From contig OZ316892.1 in assembly GCA_973895155.1 (NCBI GenBank), positions 4,092,001 to 4,156,000 of the forward strand: a stretch of 64,000 bases of DNA, written 5' to 3'. This document shows positions 40,291 to 51,000 of the stretch, piece after piece. Both the position numbers and the translations under genes were made by a program. A model generated the notes under the pieces. It did not search any database and was not told the origin of the DNA. It saw only the letters and a program-made list of their open reading frames with translations. Numbering within the stretch: the stretch's first letter is position 1; every line of letters starts with the position of its first letter. Source of the stretch: Marsupella aquatica. Lineage: Eukaryota; Marchantiophyta.

Positions 40291-41178
40291 ATGGTGAGGA
40301 GAAGTCGACCTCAAAAGAGGGAGAGAGCCCAAATCAAGTCAAGAGAGAACCAAACCCAAAATATCAAAGATGCTACTACACATTCAAGAGCAACAATTGT
40401 GAGAAGTAGTGGAGGAAGTTACTTTTGGGGAGGAGAATTGATTAAAGTTGATTCATGGGACACGAATGTTTTTCTTGATTGTTTGTTGATTTTTAGAAGA
40501 TTTGTAAATGGTAGATTCGAATTGGTGGAAGCCACTTATGATGAAAAATTTGACAAGGATTGTATTCCTGATTTATTGAGGGACCACCACATTGAAGAGG
40601 AAATCCTAGACATAGAAATTGAAGAGGAATTAAAGGAAGCATTGGCAACATTGAAAGGAGATCAATATTGGAGAAACAAGCTTGACAATGTACTAGTGAA
40701 GTTCTATGAGAATTCAAATGTACTTCTAAACGAAGAGAAGCCTGTTGTGACTTTGGAAAGGCAAGAGTTGATAGGAACATTGGACCATTATAATAGAAAC
40801 GGTTGGATTCTACTCAAATGGAAGGATTGGAGGGCAGGAAAACCCTGTTTTCAATGGAGTTCCCATTTGCCAGAAATGTTTGATTTGACCAATGTTTTAG
40901 TATTGAAGAGACTTTGGATTGATGATGGTGAGTATAAGTTATTACCCATCAAGGAGGAGAATGATTTTGAATTTCTGTTAAAGAAGCACAAGCACCATAC
41001 TATTTGGGCGTCTGAAACAGAGGAAATCAAAATCAAGGAGACGTTAGCCGTATTACATGAGATTAGTGAACCTTGGGTAGATACACTTGATTTCCTAGAA
41101 AATCTATTGAATGGATATAGGACGTTAGTAGAGCAAGTGGTGTTGAATAATGGATTCTTCCAAGTAGATTTAAATTGA
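40291..41178 (+). CDS. Unknown 295-aa protein downstream of the retroelement primer site
   Basis: An uninterrupted frame beginning MVRRSRPQKRERAQIKSREN. The N-terminus is basic. The body contains two Trp-rich stretches (SSGGSYFWGGELIKVDSWD, WILLKWKDWRAGKPCFQW) and many acidic residues. I do not recognise a domain. It lies where an LTR element would carry gag, 120 bp after the primer site. A shorter frame (41188-41454, MPRPQPRSLGSFRV) follows and also has a Trp-rich segment. No protease, RT or integrase is linked, so this may be a non-autonomous element. It is intact where the surrounding elements are broken. Confidence 0.5.
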   Translation: MVRRSRPQKRERAQIKSRENQTQNIKDATTHSRATIVRSSGGSYFWGGELIKVDSWDTNVFLDCLLIFRRFVNGRFELVEATYDEKFDKDCIPDLLRDHHIEEEILDIEIEEELKEALATLKGDQYWRNKLDNVLVKFYENSNVLLNEEKPVVTLERQELIGTLDHYNRNGWILLKWKDWRAGKPCFQWSSHLPEMFDLTNVLVLKRLWIDDGEYKLLPIKEENDFEFLLKKHKHHTIWASETEEIKIKETLAVLHEISEPWVDTLDFLENLLNGYRTLVEQVVLNNGFFQVDLN

Positions 41179-41187
41179 TACCCCAAA

Positions 41188-42063
41188 ATGCCGAGACCCC
41201 AACCAAGATCACTTGGTAGTTTTAGAGTTCAAAACATTAGGGATTCTTATTTGCGAACGAGAGTACTCAGTCTAAGAGGTAGACGAGGGATTCACTGGTT
41301 ATCAATCACGTGGTGGGAAGGAGATCTCCTACATTTAGTAATTCTCAAACTGAACGGAAGGATCAGTGGAGAAAGATACATTGTTATTTCAATTTCAGAA
41401 TTGGCCAGAGACCTCATGACCAGGAGGAATGATAGGAGAAGAGATCAGCAGTAAGAAGATTGTCTTTTTGGAAGAGGAAAAAGGGAGAAGAAGAGACCCG
41501 GACCAATGTCCAACCCGGACCCGGACATTTGTCCAGGTAGGCCATTGTCCGACCCGGATCAGAAGCCGGGTCTGAACCGTCGTACCCAAAAGGCACCCGG
41601 AAACTCAAGAGTAGGAGGTAAACGTCGTGACCTAGGGAACCTCAGGGTGGACCCTCGGCAAGAAAAAGAGGAGTATGTCCAGGAATCTCATGAGGATCGA
41701 TTCATTCAATTATTCCAATCAGATTTATGAGTTGGTATGTCAAACAAAGGAAAGTCAAATTGGAGAAAGAAGAGTAACGTTGACTCTGAGGACGAATCAT
41801 CAGGAGTGACATCAGTGCAGCCACGACAATTATTTCCTGATTCACCACCTGTTGGGATCGTTTCTGATCGACTAACGGAACTCCAAGATCGATACGGAAA
41901 AGGGAGTATTGAAAACCCTACCTCCAGTCGTCCAACCTACATTAATTTAAGATCTGGACCTAAATTGGTACCACCAACCCAGATTGGTAGGGGATATATA
42001 CCCACGGGAAGAGGATGTCAAAAGTCTACAAGTTTAGACAGATTGAAGACCACATGTCAATGT
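41188..42063 (+). pseudogene. Short frames of the same retroelement internal domain
   Basis: Three consecutive plus-strand frames (41188-41454, 41506-41730, 41737-42066) are basic and low in complexity; the last contains SRPTYINLRSGPKLVPPTQI. The DNA at 41500-41575 is unusually rich in ACCCGGAC units. Probably remnants of one polyprotein; no recognised domains. Confidence 0.35.
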
Positions 42064-42140
42064 TAAAAATATGATGTTGACCATTTTGTTTTCAATGTTT
42101 CTTACCAGAAAAAAATCTTGAGAAGCCGGAGTTAAATATT

Positions 42141-45100
42141 ATGGATGAGGATATCAAGGACTTTGTTTTCCCTGACCAAGATACTCCAGGATTTAGATGG
42201 GCACTAGAAGTTGGGGTGTCGGCGAAAGGCAGTCTCTTGATTTGTTTCAAGGGCCTCACAAGTCAATTGAATGACCGCAAGACAATTGTTACTCTAGGTC
42301 TAGTCGTCCTTGTGAACACGGACAACAACCGCAATGCAACAATTATTGTTGAGTCCAATGAGAAATCTCAGTGGATGAGACTTCTGGTGCCAATAAAACT
42401 CTACTCGACTTTACTGAATGTTGAGTGGATGGCTTGATTGGAGATAAGCGTAGCTGATATGGGATTCTTCCCAGATGGAGTAACAATTGATCAGATGTTT
42501 GAGAAGACGCATTCTCAAATAAGTGGAGTTGACCTAGTGTTTGGATTTCTCTACGTAAAGAAGCACATGCATGACAATGCGGACAGTGTGGACCCTCCGT
42601 CTACTTGGATAGTTGAAAGGATGATTGAGAAGGCACATTTTTCATACGAGCAAGCAATCGACAAGAGTTTCATTTTTTGTCCAGAGTTTCAAGAGGCCGC
42701 ATGCCGGACGTGGATTTCAGAGATGAAGAAAAAAGAAGCAAAGCATAAGGCAAAGGAGAGAAAGAAGACAATGGAAAGAAGCGCGCAATCAAAGACAGAG
42801 AAGAAATGAAAGCTTCGAGAGCCGGTTGTTCAACAAGAGAAACAATATGGGAGTTCACGCCGTAAGAAGATGGCTTAAAAAAATGAAGATGATGAGGGCC
42901 CCCAAAAAAAGCAGACAAAGAAGGCAAAGGTTGCAAAATCAAAACCAATGTCAGCGTCGACTTCAAACTTTGTCTTGCATCCAGAGGATGATATGTGTCC
43001 GACAGAAGGACCCAAAGAAGATGATGTGCTCAAAGGCCAAGAGGTTTTGCGTAATATTGAGCAGTATTATACTTTTGGCATCCGCAAAGTTTTTGATATT
43101 CCTGTAAAAAGTATTATTCCGCCATCGGCCATTTTTGTATATCGAATGTTCAATCTTTTGCATGCAATGGAGATATCAAAGTCTATGATGAAAAACCCTG
43201 GATAGGAACCATAAGTTGCTGATTTGATTCTGTATCACGAGAGCACTAAATAGTTGCTTCTTATGACAACACACCTCAAGATAGGAAAGAGTTTTTGATT
43301 GGTGTGAAGAAGCATGAGATCCAATTCCTTGCCATCAGTGGCCAGCATTCTGCAAGAGCTGCCCAATGGATCCAAGGGGGGGCCGAGACTGACGCCAAGC
43401 TGACAGATCTTGCCAACAAACTAAAGTATAGGAAAGCAAGGATCCTATCTGACCTCACTCCGAAGACAATTTTGGTTGAGCATTCAAGTTTATCGAATGC
43501 TGTCAATGATACTATGCAATTTAAGTCTTGTTTTTTAGAGACTATTGTTCATGCACGAAGGCAGTTTGAGGAGTGCGGGAAACCGCCGCGTCCAAGGATT
43601 GGGACCAATCAAAATACAGACAGGAAAAACTATCAGGTACATGTTGGAGCAACACAAACTATTCTTGATCCGCTTTGTTTAAAGATTGTCAGTGGTAGAG
43701 GTTTGCCTGGCCCCAAGGGCGAGACTGCCTTGTCTTGTTTTCCTTGGTTAGAAGATTAAAGCAAATGTTTGCCTCGCCCTCAGGGCAAGGTAACCTAGAC
43801 TAGTCTCTCTAAGAATAATTCCCTAGTTCCATTTCAGTCAATTGCGGTTAGATGTAGAGGTTCGCCATGCCCTTGGGGCGAGGCGGCTTAGCCTGTTTCA
43901 AACATAGGTATAAATTTTCTAATATATGCATTGTACCCTGAAACTAATGTCAAGTCCATTGGATATGCAGGATTGGTTTGCCCTTGCAAAGGTTACAATG
44001 GGGAAGTCAAGCCTAAAGAGCATTTATTGGTTACTTTTTGCCGAAGATGAGCTCTTTGAATTATGGCGGAATGTGTGTGCAAAATGGTTGAGTGGGAAGC
44101 TCCAAGATGGGGCTGGTGGGTATGGAGGGCCAAGACCCCCAAAATTGATCACTCCCGGTACCTTCGATGCTTTGAAGGAGAGATTAGTAGCAAACAGATA
44201 ATTGAGATCTTGAAGGACGTTGAAGAGGAGCGTGCCTTGCTGAAGAAGGATATCACCAACAAATCAGAGCTTGTCGCAATGGGAGACTTGGCCCTTACAA
44301 TCAAGATAATGTCCAAATTGAGAACAGTCATTATTGGCTATTTCATGGAAAAGTATCGTGAGAAGTTTCCTGTTGGCACATCTTGGGAGTCTCTGGTGAT
44401 ATTGTTGCCTTCCTTGAAATCTGAGCTTGAGATGACAAAATTGAGGAGAGCAGCGGGTGAGGTTTACCTCAACAATTCATTGAAGAAGAATGTGGTCAAG
44501 GAGAGTTTCCCACAAAGTCGGATGGTCAGACTAGATGGGGTGTATTGTAAAGAATTTGGTGGGATTGGTCGTTCTCGCACGGAGCCTTTCTTGACATTTT
44601 TTAGTGATAATTTGATGAAGACGACCGTGCCGGAAATGCTACAAGAGCCTTCGCCTTTGTGTCCTCTTGCCATTGTTGACTTCAGTAGGCTCCGACAACA
44701 TGTTTGGACCGATGCTGAAATTATTGCATTACTACAATACATTGTGGATCTTCCAAGAAATCCAACAATTGTTGTTGTCATGACTGTGCATCCGGGGCCA
44801 CTTGCTACAAACATTTTGAGTGCCCTTACGAAATTGCAACATGAAAAGGGAATGGACATCCACGTTGACTACGGGAGCTATCGACGGAGTGATACACCAG
44901 TTCCAGAGGGCTTACTTTTCAGTTGTGGTATGGAGGAGATAATCTTTGAAGGAATCACCACTGAGGAGAAATTTGATTGGAAGCAAGTGTTCAGGCCTGG
45001 ATTTAATTGCCAATTTTCTTACAATTCGGCGATCGACCCTAATTTCCAAGTGGAAGACAAGACGGAGAAGCGAGATAAGAATAAGAGTAAGACAAGTAAG

Positions 45101-46249
45101 GAGACAGAGACTGAGTCAACTTCGGCATTTCACATTGGAGATTTCTTACGAAAGGCTCCCATGTTTGAGATGGTGGGAAGTAGAGGTGGCTTTGTGAATA
45201 TTCACGCTAAGCCAAAATGTATACTGCAGAGTATTATTGATTTTTTTTTGGCTGAAGGGGAGACTATACTTGACTTTTTCTCGGGAGGACAGGTTATGAA
45301 GGTGTCATTGTTGTGTTTCAGAGAATGCTTTGCGTATTCAGACACTGAGGATGAATATGATTTCACTCAGGCATATGGAAGGGTTCTCTGCGAGAAATTT
45401 CCTTCCATAATGAGTGACCGGATGGGCGGTTCCAAATTTGGTAGAGCCCGTGATGGGGTTTCCAAGCATGTTGGCGCCAAAGAAGGCGTAGACCAGGGCG
45501 AAGATGAGATTGAGGAAGGAGAATTGGGTCATGACACAGACGATAGGGTCACCCGAATTTTGGATGAACGTGGAACACAAGTGGTAGGTATTCCCTACTT
45601 TGGTGTGGGGTTGGCCGATTTTGTGGGTCAACCTGAGGGCGACCCACCAAGAAATCCCTTTGCCGGTGTAGAGAATTGGATGCACCAGGCGGACCCAAAT
45701 CTTACATCCTCCACATCAGACGCACATTGGAAGGCAACCGCAGATGATCGAGGCAATATTGACGCAGTAGAATTGGGAGAAATGTCAGACATTGCGCTTG
45801 CTAAGGAGGATGATCGTCAAGTACCTGAGATCGCTGCAAATGAAGAAGAGAAGGCAGGTGCTTCAAATCCTCCCCTGTCTCCTCTATATTGCTCATCAGA
45901 GACTAAATTGGTTTTTACAAGTGCTTCTACAGGAAGCCCCGTAGTATTATCATTTTCACAAAATTCTGGATCCGAGATCGACAGGACTGGATATATGAAA
46001 ACAGTCGGTCCTGCAACTCATTTTATATGGAGAAATGGACCAAAGGTTGGAATGATAGAATCACTAGACGATGCTCCAAAGATAATGGCAAAATCAGATT
46101 ACAAAAAACTGAACTTGAGACTGAGCCCAGTTTTTGCACCCCCATCCTTTGAAGAGCAACTTCCCAGTGGTATCAATTCCGAGATACAGAGTGTTCTAGG
46201 TGATCAAACAATAGATGAATTTGGGCATTTTAGCATTGGAAATTATTAG
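42141..46249 (+). pseudogene. ParB-like plus beta-class N6/N4 DNA-methyltransferase-like gene (transposon cargo)
   Basis: Plus-strand frames join by phase into one long protein. An N-terminal region of unknown type (42141-42809) is followed by a Lys-rich linker. A ParB-like domain follows: VFDIPVKSIIPPSAIFVYRM near 43090, then QFLAISGQHSARAAQW near 43320 and KYRKARILSDLTPKTILVEH. An intron (43637-43970, GTACAT..ATGCAG) joins in phase to DWFALAKVTMGKSSLK. The intact 44200-46249 frame holds the methyltransferase-like domain. Its C-terminal half has KPKCILQSIIDFFLAEGETI, then LDFFSGG (motif I; usual form DPFxGSG) and DTEDEYDFTQAYGRV, the beta-class order. At the expected catalytic DPPY position it reads CPLAIVDFSRLR, so catalysis is doubtful. 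Stops (42435, 42807, 43203 and others) and frameshifts near 43290 and 44195 break the N-terminal half. ParB-methylase fusions are known from bacteria and phages; in a plant transposon this is unusual. Confidence 0.62.
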
Positions 46250-46320
46250 CCCTTTCTTTGGTTCTTGGTATTTTAATGACAATCTAAGCTTTGTCTTTGT
46301 AATAATATACTTTTTTACAG

Positions 46321-47605
46321 ACCAAAGTTCCATCGTAGAATCTCCTTCCTCAAAGGATTTTGTTGGCATTCCCTCGAAAAGCGTTGCTGTGGACGAAGGG
46401 TTTGACCCAGGTATACTTTGGATCTAAAAAATGACAAGTGAATGTAATTAATGTTTTTCTAGGAGGGTCGCCCCAGGGTCGTTCCTCTCTACTTCAAATG
46501 CTATAACAAAGTTTGTTTGATTTCAAATTTTGAGAGTTTTCCTCCGTAGTAATTGTTTAAACTTTGAGTCGCATTGACTAAAGGCTTATTTTAATGTTTC
46601 CAGAATTCACTCCAATACTACACTCTCCGATCCGGCAAAAGCTCTTGGTTCTTGACCTTAACAAGATTTGTTGGGATTGCATTAAGACCAGAAGCTCAGG
46701 ACCATGGCAAAATCAGACAAGTTTACGTGGTGTGCACTGGGGGAGACGTGGAGGGTTTAATTTCATGTATGTGGAGCGCCCATACCTCCACGAATTTCTA
46801 TATGCAGCTTTCATGGTTTTTGACGTCGCAATTTGGACCTGTGCAAGGAGGCCAAAAACAATGGAGTTAATGGAGTTGATTTTCACTGAGGAGGAGCGAC
46901 AGAAGTTCAAGTTTGTCTTTACTCAAGAAGATACCTTTGATAGTTGCATCCAAAGGCCAGATATAACAGATGGGAAGGCCAATTTACTTCTGAATAATTT
47001 GCAAACCATTTGGGACCGTTTTCCAGAAAAATATGACGCTTCTAATACAGTTCTTATTGATGATTCTCCATTGAAGGCATTTTTGAATTATGACGTGAAT
47101 GGACACTTTTTTGCCCGAGATATTATGGCCGTATCTTTGCAAATTGAGAAAGGCTTACTGCGTTCAACATTATATCACTGTCAACAATCCAAAGTGGTCT
47201 GTTTTCAATTTATTAACAAGCAAGGAGGATCATGCTGCCATCTATGCTCTTTTGGAACAGAAGTGGGCAGATTGTCGTTGTATCCATAAGGAGTTTGGAA
47301 CCATCTTGGATGTGACTCCTGAAGAGATTCCTTGGGACGGAAAGAACGAGGTGCAGCATTACCCACCACTGGAGACGTGGACCACGGATGAGATCGAAGA
47401 AACTGCAAACGCAATACTTGGAGACAACTATTCTGGTCCTCAAAGACAAAATAGAAGGCATTTTATTTGGAAAGTTCTCAGAACTAGGGATCTCACCAAT
47501 AAGTTTAAGAACCACCATGCGAGAGATACTTGCAACCGTGACATCCGCTATGATAAATCAGGAAGCAAACTTTCTTGTTCAAATGAGTTTTGTCTTGATC
47601 ATTAG
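46321..47605 (+). pseudogene. FCP1/NIF-type phosphatase-like domain, spliced in frame to the methyltransferase
   Basis: Exon 46321-46410 and the exon starting at 46604 follow introns 46200-46320 (GTGATC..TTACAG) and 46411-46603 (GTATAC..TTCCAG). Both are phase 1 and join the upstream methyltransferase frame without a stop. The domain reads KLLVLDLNKICWDCIKTR (HAD motif I, Asn where classical FCP1/SCP enzymes have the second Asp), VAIWTCARRPKTMELMELIF (motif II region) and NTVLIDDSPLKAFLNY (motif III/IV, DD retained). Plant FCP1-like relatives often have D-x-N-G here, so the Asn is partly a family trait. A frameshift near 47100-47150 moves the C-terminal part (CKLRKAYC onward, to the stop at 47605) into another frame. 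CTD-phosphatase-like activity cannot be assumed. Confidence 0.68.
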
Positions 47606-47612
47606 GAGATAG

Positions 47613-48047
47613 GGTTGCTCTAGTGCCTACCCTGAATTGTATATTCATATTATGTCAAAGGATATGTTTTGAACATGTAGGATAAAGTAAATAATTATGA
47701 TATGCTTAGTGTGAGGCTCTCTCACTGGACTGGACAATTTAATAATTATATAGTGGGTCAATCTCATTTTGACCCTTGATTTATGACCATATATATTTTT
47801 TAATTTATAGATGGTCTGAGTGGTATTGGCCTCTGATTTTTGGACTAAATCAAATTTACTCTAATTTTTAAATTAATTAGAATATATGATTTAAGTTATT
47901 ATTAAACATTTGGGTGAAAAAAAACAAAATTTTGGGCGTTCAAAAGTGTATATTTGGGCTGAAAAAAATTAACTTTTGGGAATGCTTTAATAGAAATTTG
48001 GCTTGAAAAAAAAACTTTAGGGTTCATCTTATGGACTTTTAAAAGTA
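47613..48047. promoter_or_regulatory. Right subterminal region with TTTGGG motifs
   Basis: AT-rich, gene-free. Contains CATTTGGGTGAAAA, AAATTTTGGGCG, ATATTTGGGCTG, ACTTTTGGGAATG and AAATTTGGCTTG between about 47910 and 48010. These are in the same orientation as the motifs of the left end, not inverted. Confidence 0.45.
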
Positions 48048-48069
48048 CAATTTTAATGAAAATAGTGAT
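48048..48069 (-). repeat. Right TIR of the 17.2-kb transposon
   Basis: CAATTTTAATGAAAATAGTGAT, the inverted partner of 30867-30888; followed by the ATTT duplication and resumption of the copia protease. Confidence 0.85.
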
Positions 48070-48073
48070 ATTT

Positions 48074-51000
48074 GCTCTAGGAGAGATTTTTCAGTTCTTA
48101 CACGGTTTCCAACGGGTCAGTGTTGATGGGAAATGGAATCCCATGTCAAGTTGTTGGACTTGGATCTGTAAGATTTCAGATGTTTGATGGTGTTGTAAGA
48201 ACGTTGAGGAATGTGAGACACATTCCCAGCATGATGAAAAATCTCATTTCACTTGGAGTTTTAGAAGCAAATGGCCATCAGTGGAGTTATGCTAATGGTG
48301 TCCTTCAGGTTTCAACTGGTACTAAAGTTGTATTGAAGGGAAAAAGACATAGCAATCTATACATTTTGGAGGGCAGTGTTGTTTGTGATGAAGCCAATGT
48401 AACCTTATCTCACGAGGAGACGGCCCGGGTGTGGCACTTCCGTTTGGGCCACATGAGTGAAAAAGGTTTGGCTATTCTTCAGAAGAAAGGATTACTTTCT
48501 AATTTGCAATCTTGTAAGTTGGAATTCTATGAGCATTGTGTGCTTAGAAAGCAGCACATGAAACCCTTCAGAGTTAGAACTCACACCAACAAGGAGGTAC
48601 TTGAGTATGTACATAGTGATGTGTGGGGTCCAGCCCCTACTCCCTCACATTCTGGATGATTATACTATGTCACGTTCATAGACGATTACTCAAGGTATGT
48701 GTGGATCTACTTTCTACACAGTAAGTCTGATATTTTTGCCACTTTTAAGGAGTGGAAAGCCCAAGTTGAGAATCAGATTGGTAACAAGGTGAGATATCTT
48801 CGATCGGATAACGGCGGTGAATACAGTTCCGGGGAATTTGGAATGTATTGTAAGGAGCAGGGGATTACCCGCCATCTCACAACAAGTTATACTCCTCAAC
48901 GGAATGGTATTTCTAAGAGACTCAACTGAACACTATTGGACCGCTCGAGGAGTATGTTGAGTCAATCATGCTTACCACATGAGTTTTGGGCTGAAGCTGT
49001 CAACACTACAGCTTATTTGGTAAATTTTTCTCCATCAAGTTCTATTGGATTCAAGACGCCATTTGAAATGAGGTACGGGCGTCTAGCAGATTACTCACAT
49101 CTAAGGATTTTTGGATGTGATGCTTATGTGCTTACACCTTCCCAGCTTCGATCCAAGCTGGAGTCCAAGTCGAAGAAGTGCATTTTCCTTGGCTATTAGA
49201 AAGGTGTGAAGGATTATAGGTTATGGGATCCAGTAACCTGTAAACTAATTGTCAGTAGAGATGTGTCCTTTAATGAATCCAGATCATCAAAGGAGGGGGA
49301 GAGTTCTCAGGACTCCCATACTGACAAGGGGAGATCTCCCATCCCGGACCGGGTTGAGGGGGAGATTAGTCATGATGATGTTTATGACAGGAGAGATGGA
49401 GAAGCTCCGGGCTTGGAGCTGGTTCCTGTGATGGAACAAGAGGAGCATATTGTTGCTGGGGTACCTCAAATTCAGCCAGCAGCAGCAACAGATCAGCCTA
49501 AGTCATCTACTAGAAGAACTTCCAATCGTTCTAGTAGAGCTCCTACCAGGTATGGTCAATGGGCAGACTCATCTAAATTAGATGACATTGACATTGCACC
49601 CGATGATGATGATGATATGGCTTTGATCTTGGAAGAAGGAGAGCCTTCTTCGTACAGTGAGGCTTGTGCTTCAGAGCATAAGCATGAGTGGAATGCTCGG
49701 TGGAATGCAGCAATGCAGAGGGAGTTGCAATCTTTGAGTGACAACAAGACATGGGAGCTGGTGGAGCTTCCAAGAGGTCAGCAAGTGGTGGACAGCAAGT
49801 GGATTTACAAGTTGAAGGATAGTCCTTCAGAGGGTGGAGACAAGATCTACAAGGCAAGGCTTGTTGCCAAGGGGTTCACTCAAGAGAAAGGAGTGGACTA
49901 CAATGAGGTCTTTTCACCGGTGGCTAAGTATTCCACAATTCAGATCTTGTGTCAGCTTGTTGTGTTTTTTGGTCTGGTGATGGATCAGATGGATGTTGTT
50001 ACTGCTTTTCTCTATGGCAACTTGGAAGAGTTGATCTTCATGAGATAGCCACTAGGCTTTATGAAGAAGGGCCAAGAGAACTTAGTTTGCAGATTGCTCA
50101 AGTTCTTGTATGGATTGAAGCAGTCTCCCAAACAGTGGAACAAACGGTTTGATGATTTCATGCTTGCTCAAGATTTTACAAGGATGGTGTATGATCCTTG
50201 TGTGTATACAAAATCAGTCAAGAATGATGTATTTGGTTTCATCATTCTAGTTATTTATGTGGATGACATGCTGATTGTGGCTAAAGATCAATCTGAGGTT
50301 GACAGTCTCAAGGCAAAATTGAGTGCTGAATTCAGGATGAAGGATCTTGGTAAGGCCAAGAGGATCTTAGGGATGGAGATTTTTAGGAACTCTGAGACTG
50401 GACAGTTGTGCTTGAGTCAAGGCCCGTATGCGAGGAAAGTACTTGCACGATTCAACATGGAGAACTGTAAGCCAGTGAGTATTCCTTTAGCTTCACATTT
50501 CAAGTTATCATCGGCTTTCTCTCCTACGGATGCTGTGGAGAAAGGTCTGATGGCTAAGATTCCTTATGAGAAGGCAGTAGGCAGTGTGATGTATTTGATG
50601 ACTTGTACTAGGCCTGACTTGGCCCTAGCGATGGGCAAGGTTAGCAAATTCATGTCAAATCCAAGGAATGTTCATTGGGAAGCTGTGAAGTGGATTCTCA
50701 AGTATGTGAAGGGAACACAGGACTATGGATTATTATTTGATAATAGATCAGATAGAACGTTGGTTGGCTATGTAGATTCTGACTATGGAGGCTGTCTGGA
50801 CACAAGGAGGTCTACAACTGGGTTTGTATGCACTCTTGGAGGAGGATGTATCAGTTGGAAATCTACCTTGCAAAAGTGCATTTCTCAGTCTACTACAGAA
50901 GCAGAGTATGTTGCAGCAGTAGAAGCAGCAAAGGAAGCAATTTGGTTGGACAAGTTGATCGCGTAGATGGGTTTAGAGCATGCCAAAATGACTCTAAACT

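Larger units (their letters stand above)
30867..48069. mobile_element. 17.2-kb DNA transposon with 22-bp TIRs, transposase and cargo genes
   Basis: The left end ATCACTATATTCATTAAAACTG matches the inverted right end ATCACTATTTTCATTAAAATTG at 20 of 22 positions. Flanking ATTT duplications lie in the interrupted copia protease. The left arm holds a decayed transposase gene on the minus strand (31463-35124). The right arm holds a plus-strand ParB-like/methyltransferase-like/FCP1-like gene (42141-47605). The middle holds 72-bp palindromic repeats and retroelement remains that probably inserted later. Both subterminal zones carry repeated TTTGGG-type motifs. The TIR contains CACTA at its third base, but a 3-bp CACTA-type duplication does not fit; I leave the superfamily open. 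Confidence 0.85.

Noticed and set aside
43637-43970. Inverted GC-rich pairs (GCCCTNAGGGC types) as a possible structured RNA or terminator
   Set aside because: They fall inside a phase-consistent intron of the ParB/methyltransferase gene and have no consistent stem beyond about 10 bp.
30867-48069. Classifying the 17.2-kb transposon as a CACTA (En/Spm) element because the TIR contains CACTA
   Set aside because: A 3-bp duplication outside CACTA..TAGTG does not match (TAT versus ATA), whereas ATTT outside ATCACTA..TAGTGAT matches and restores the copia protease motif; the transposase core is also not En/Spm-like.
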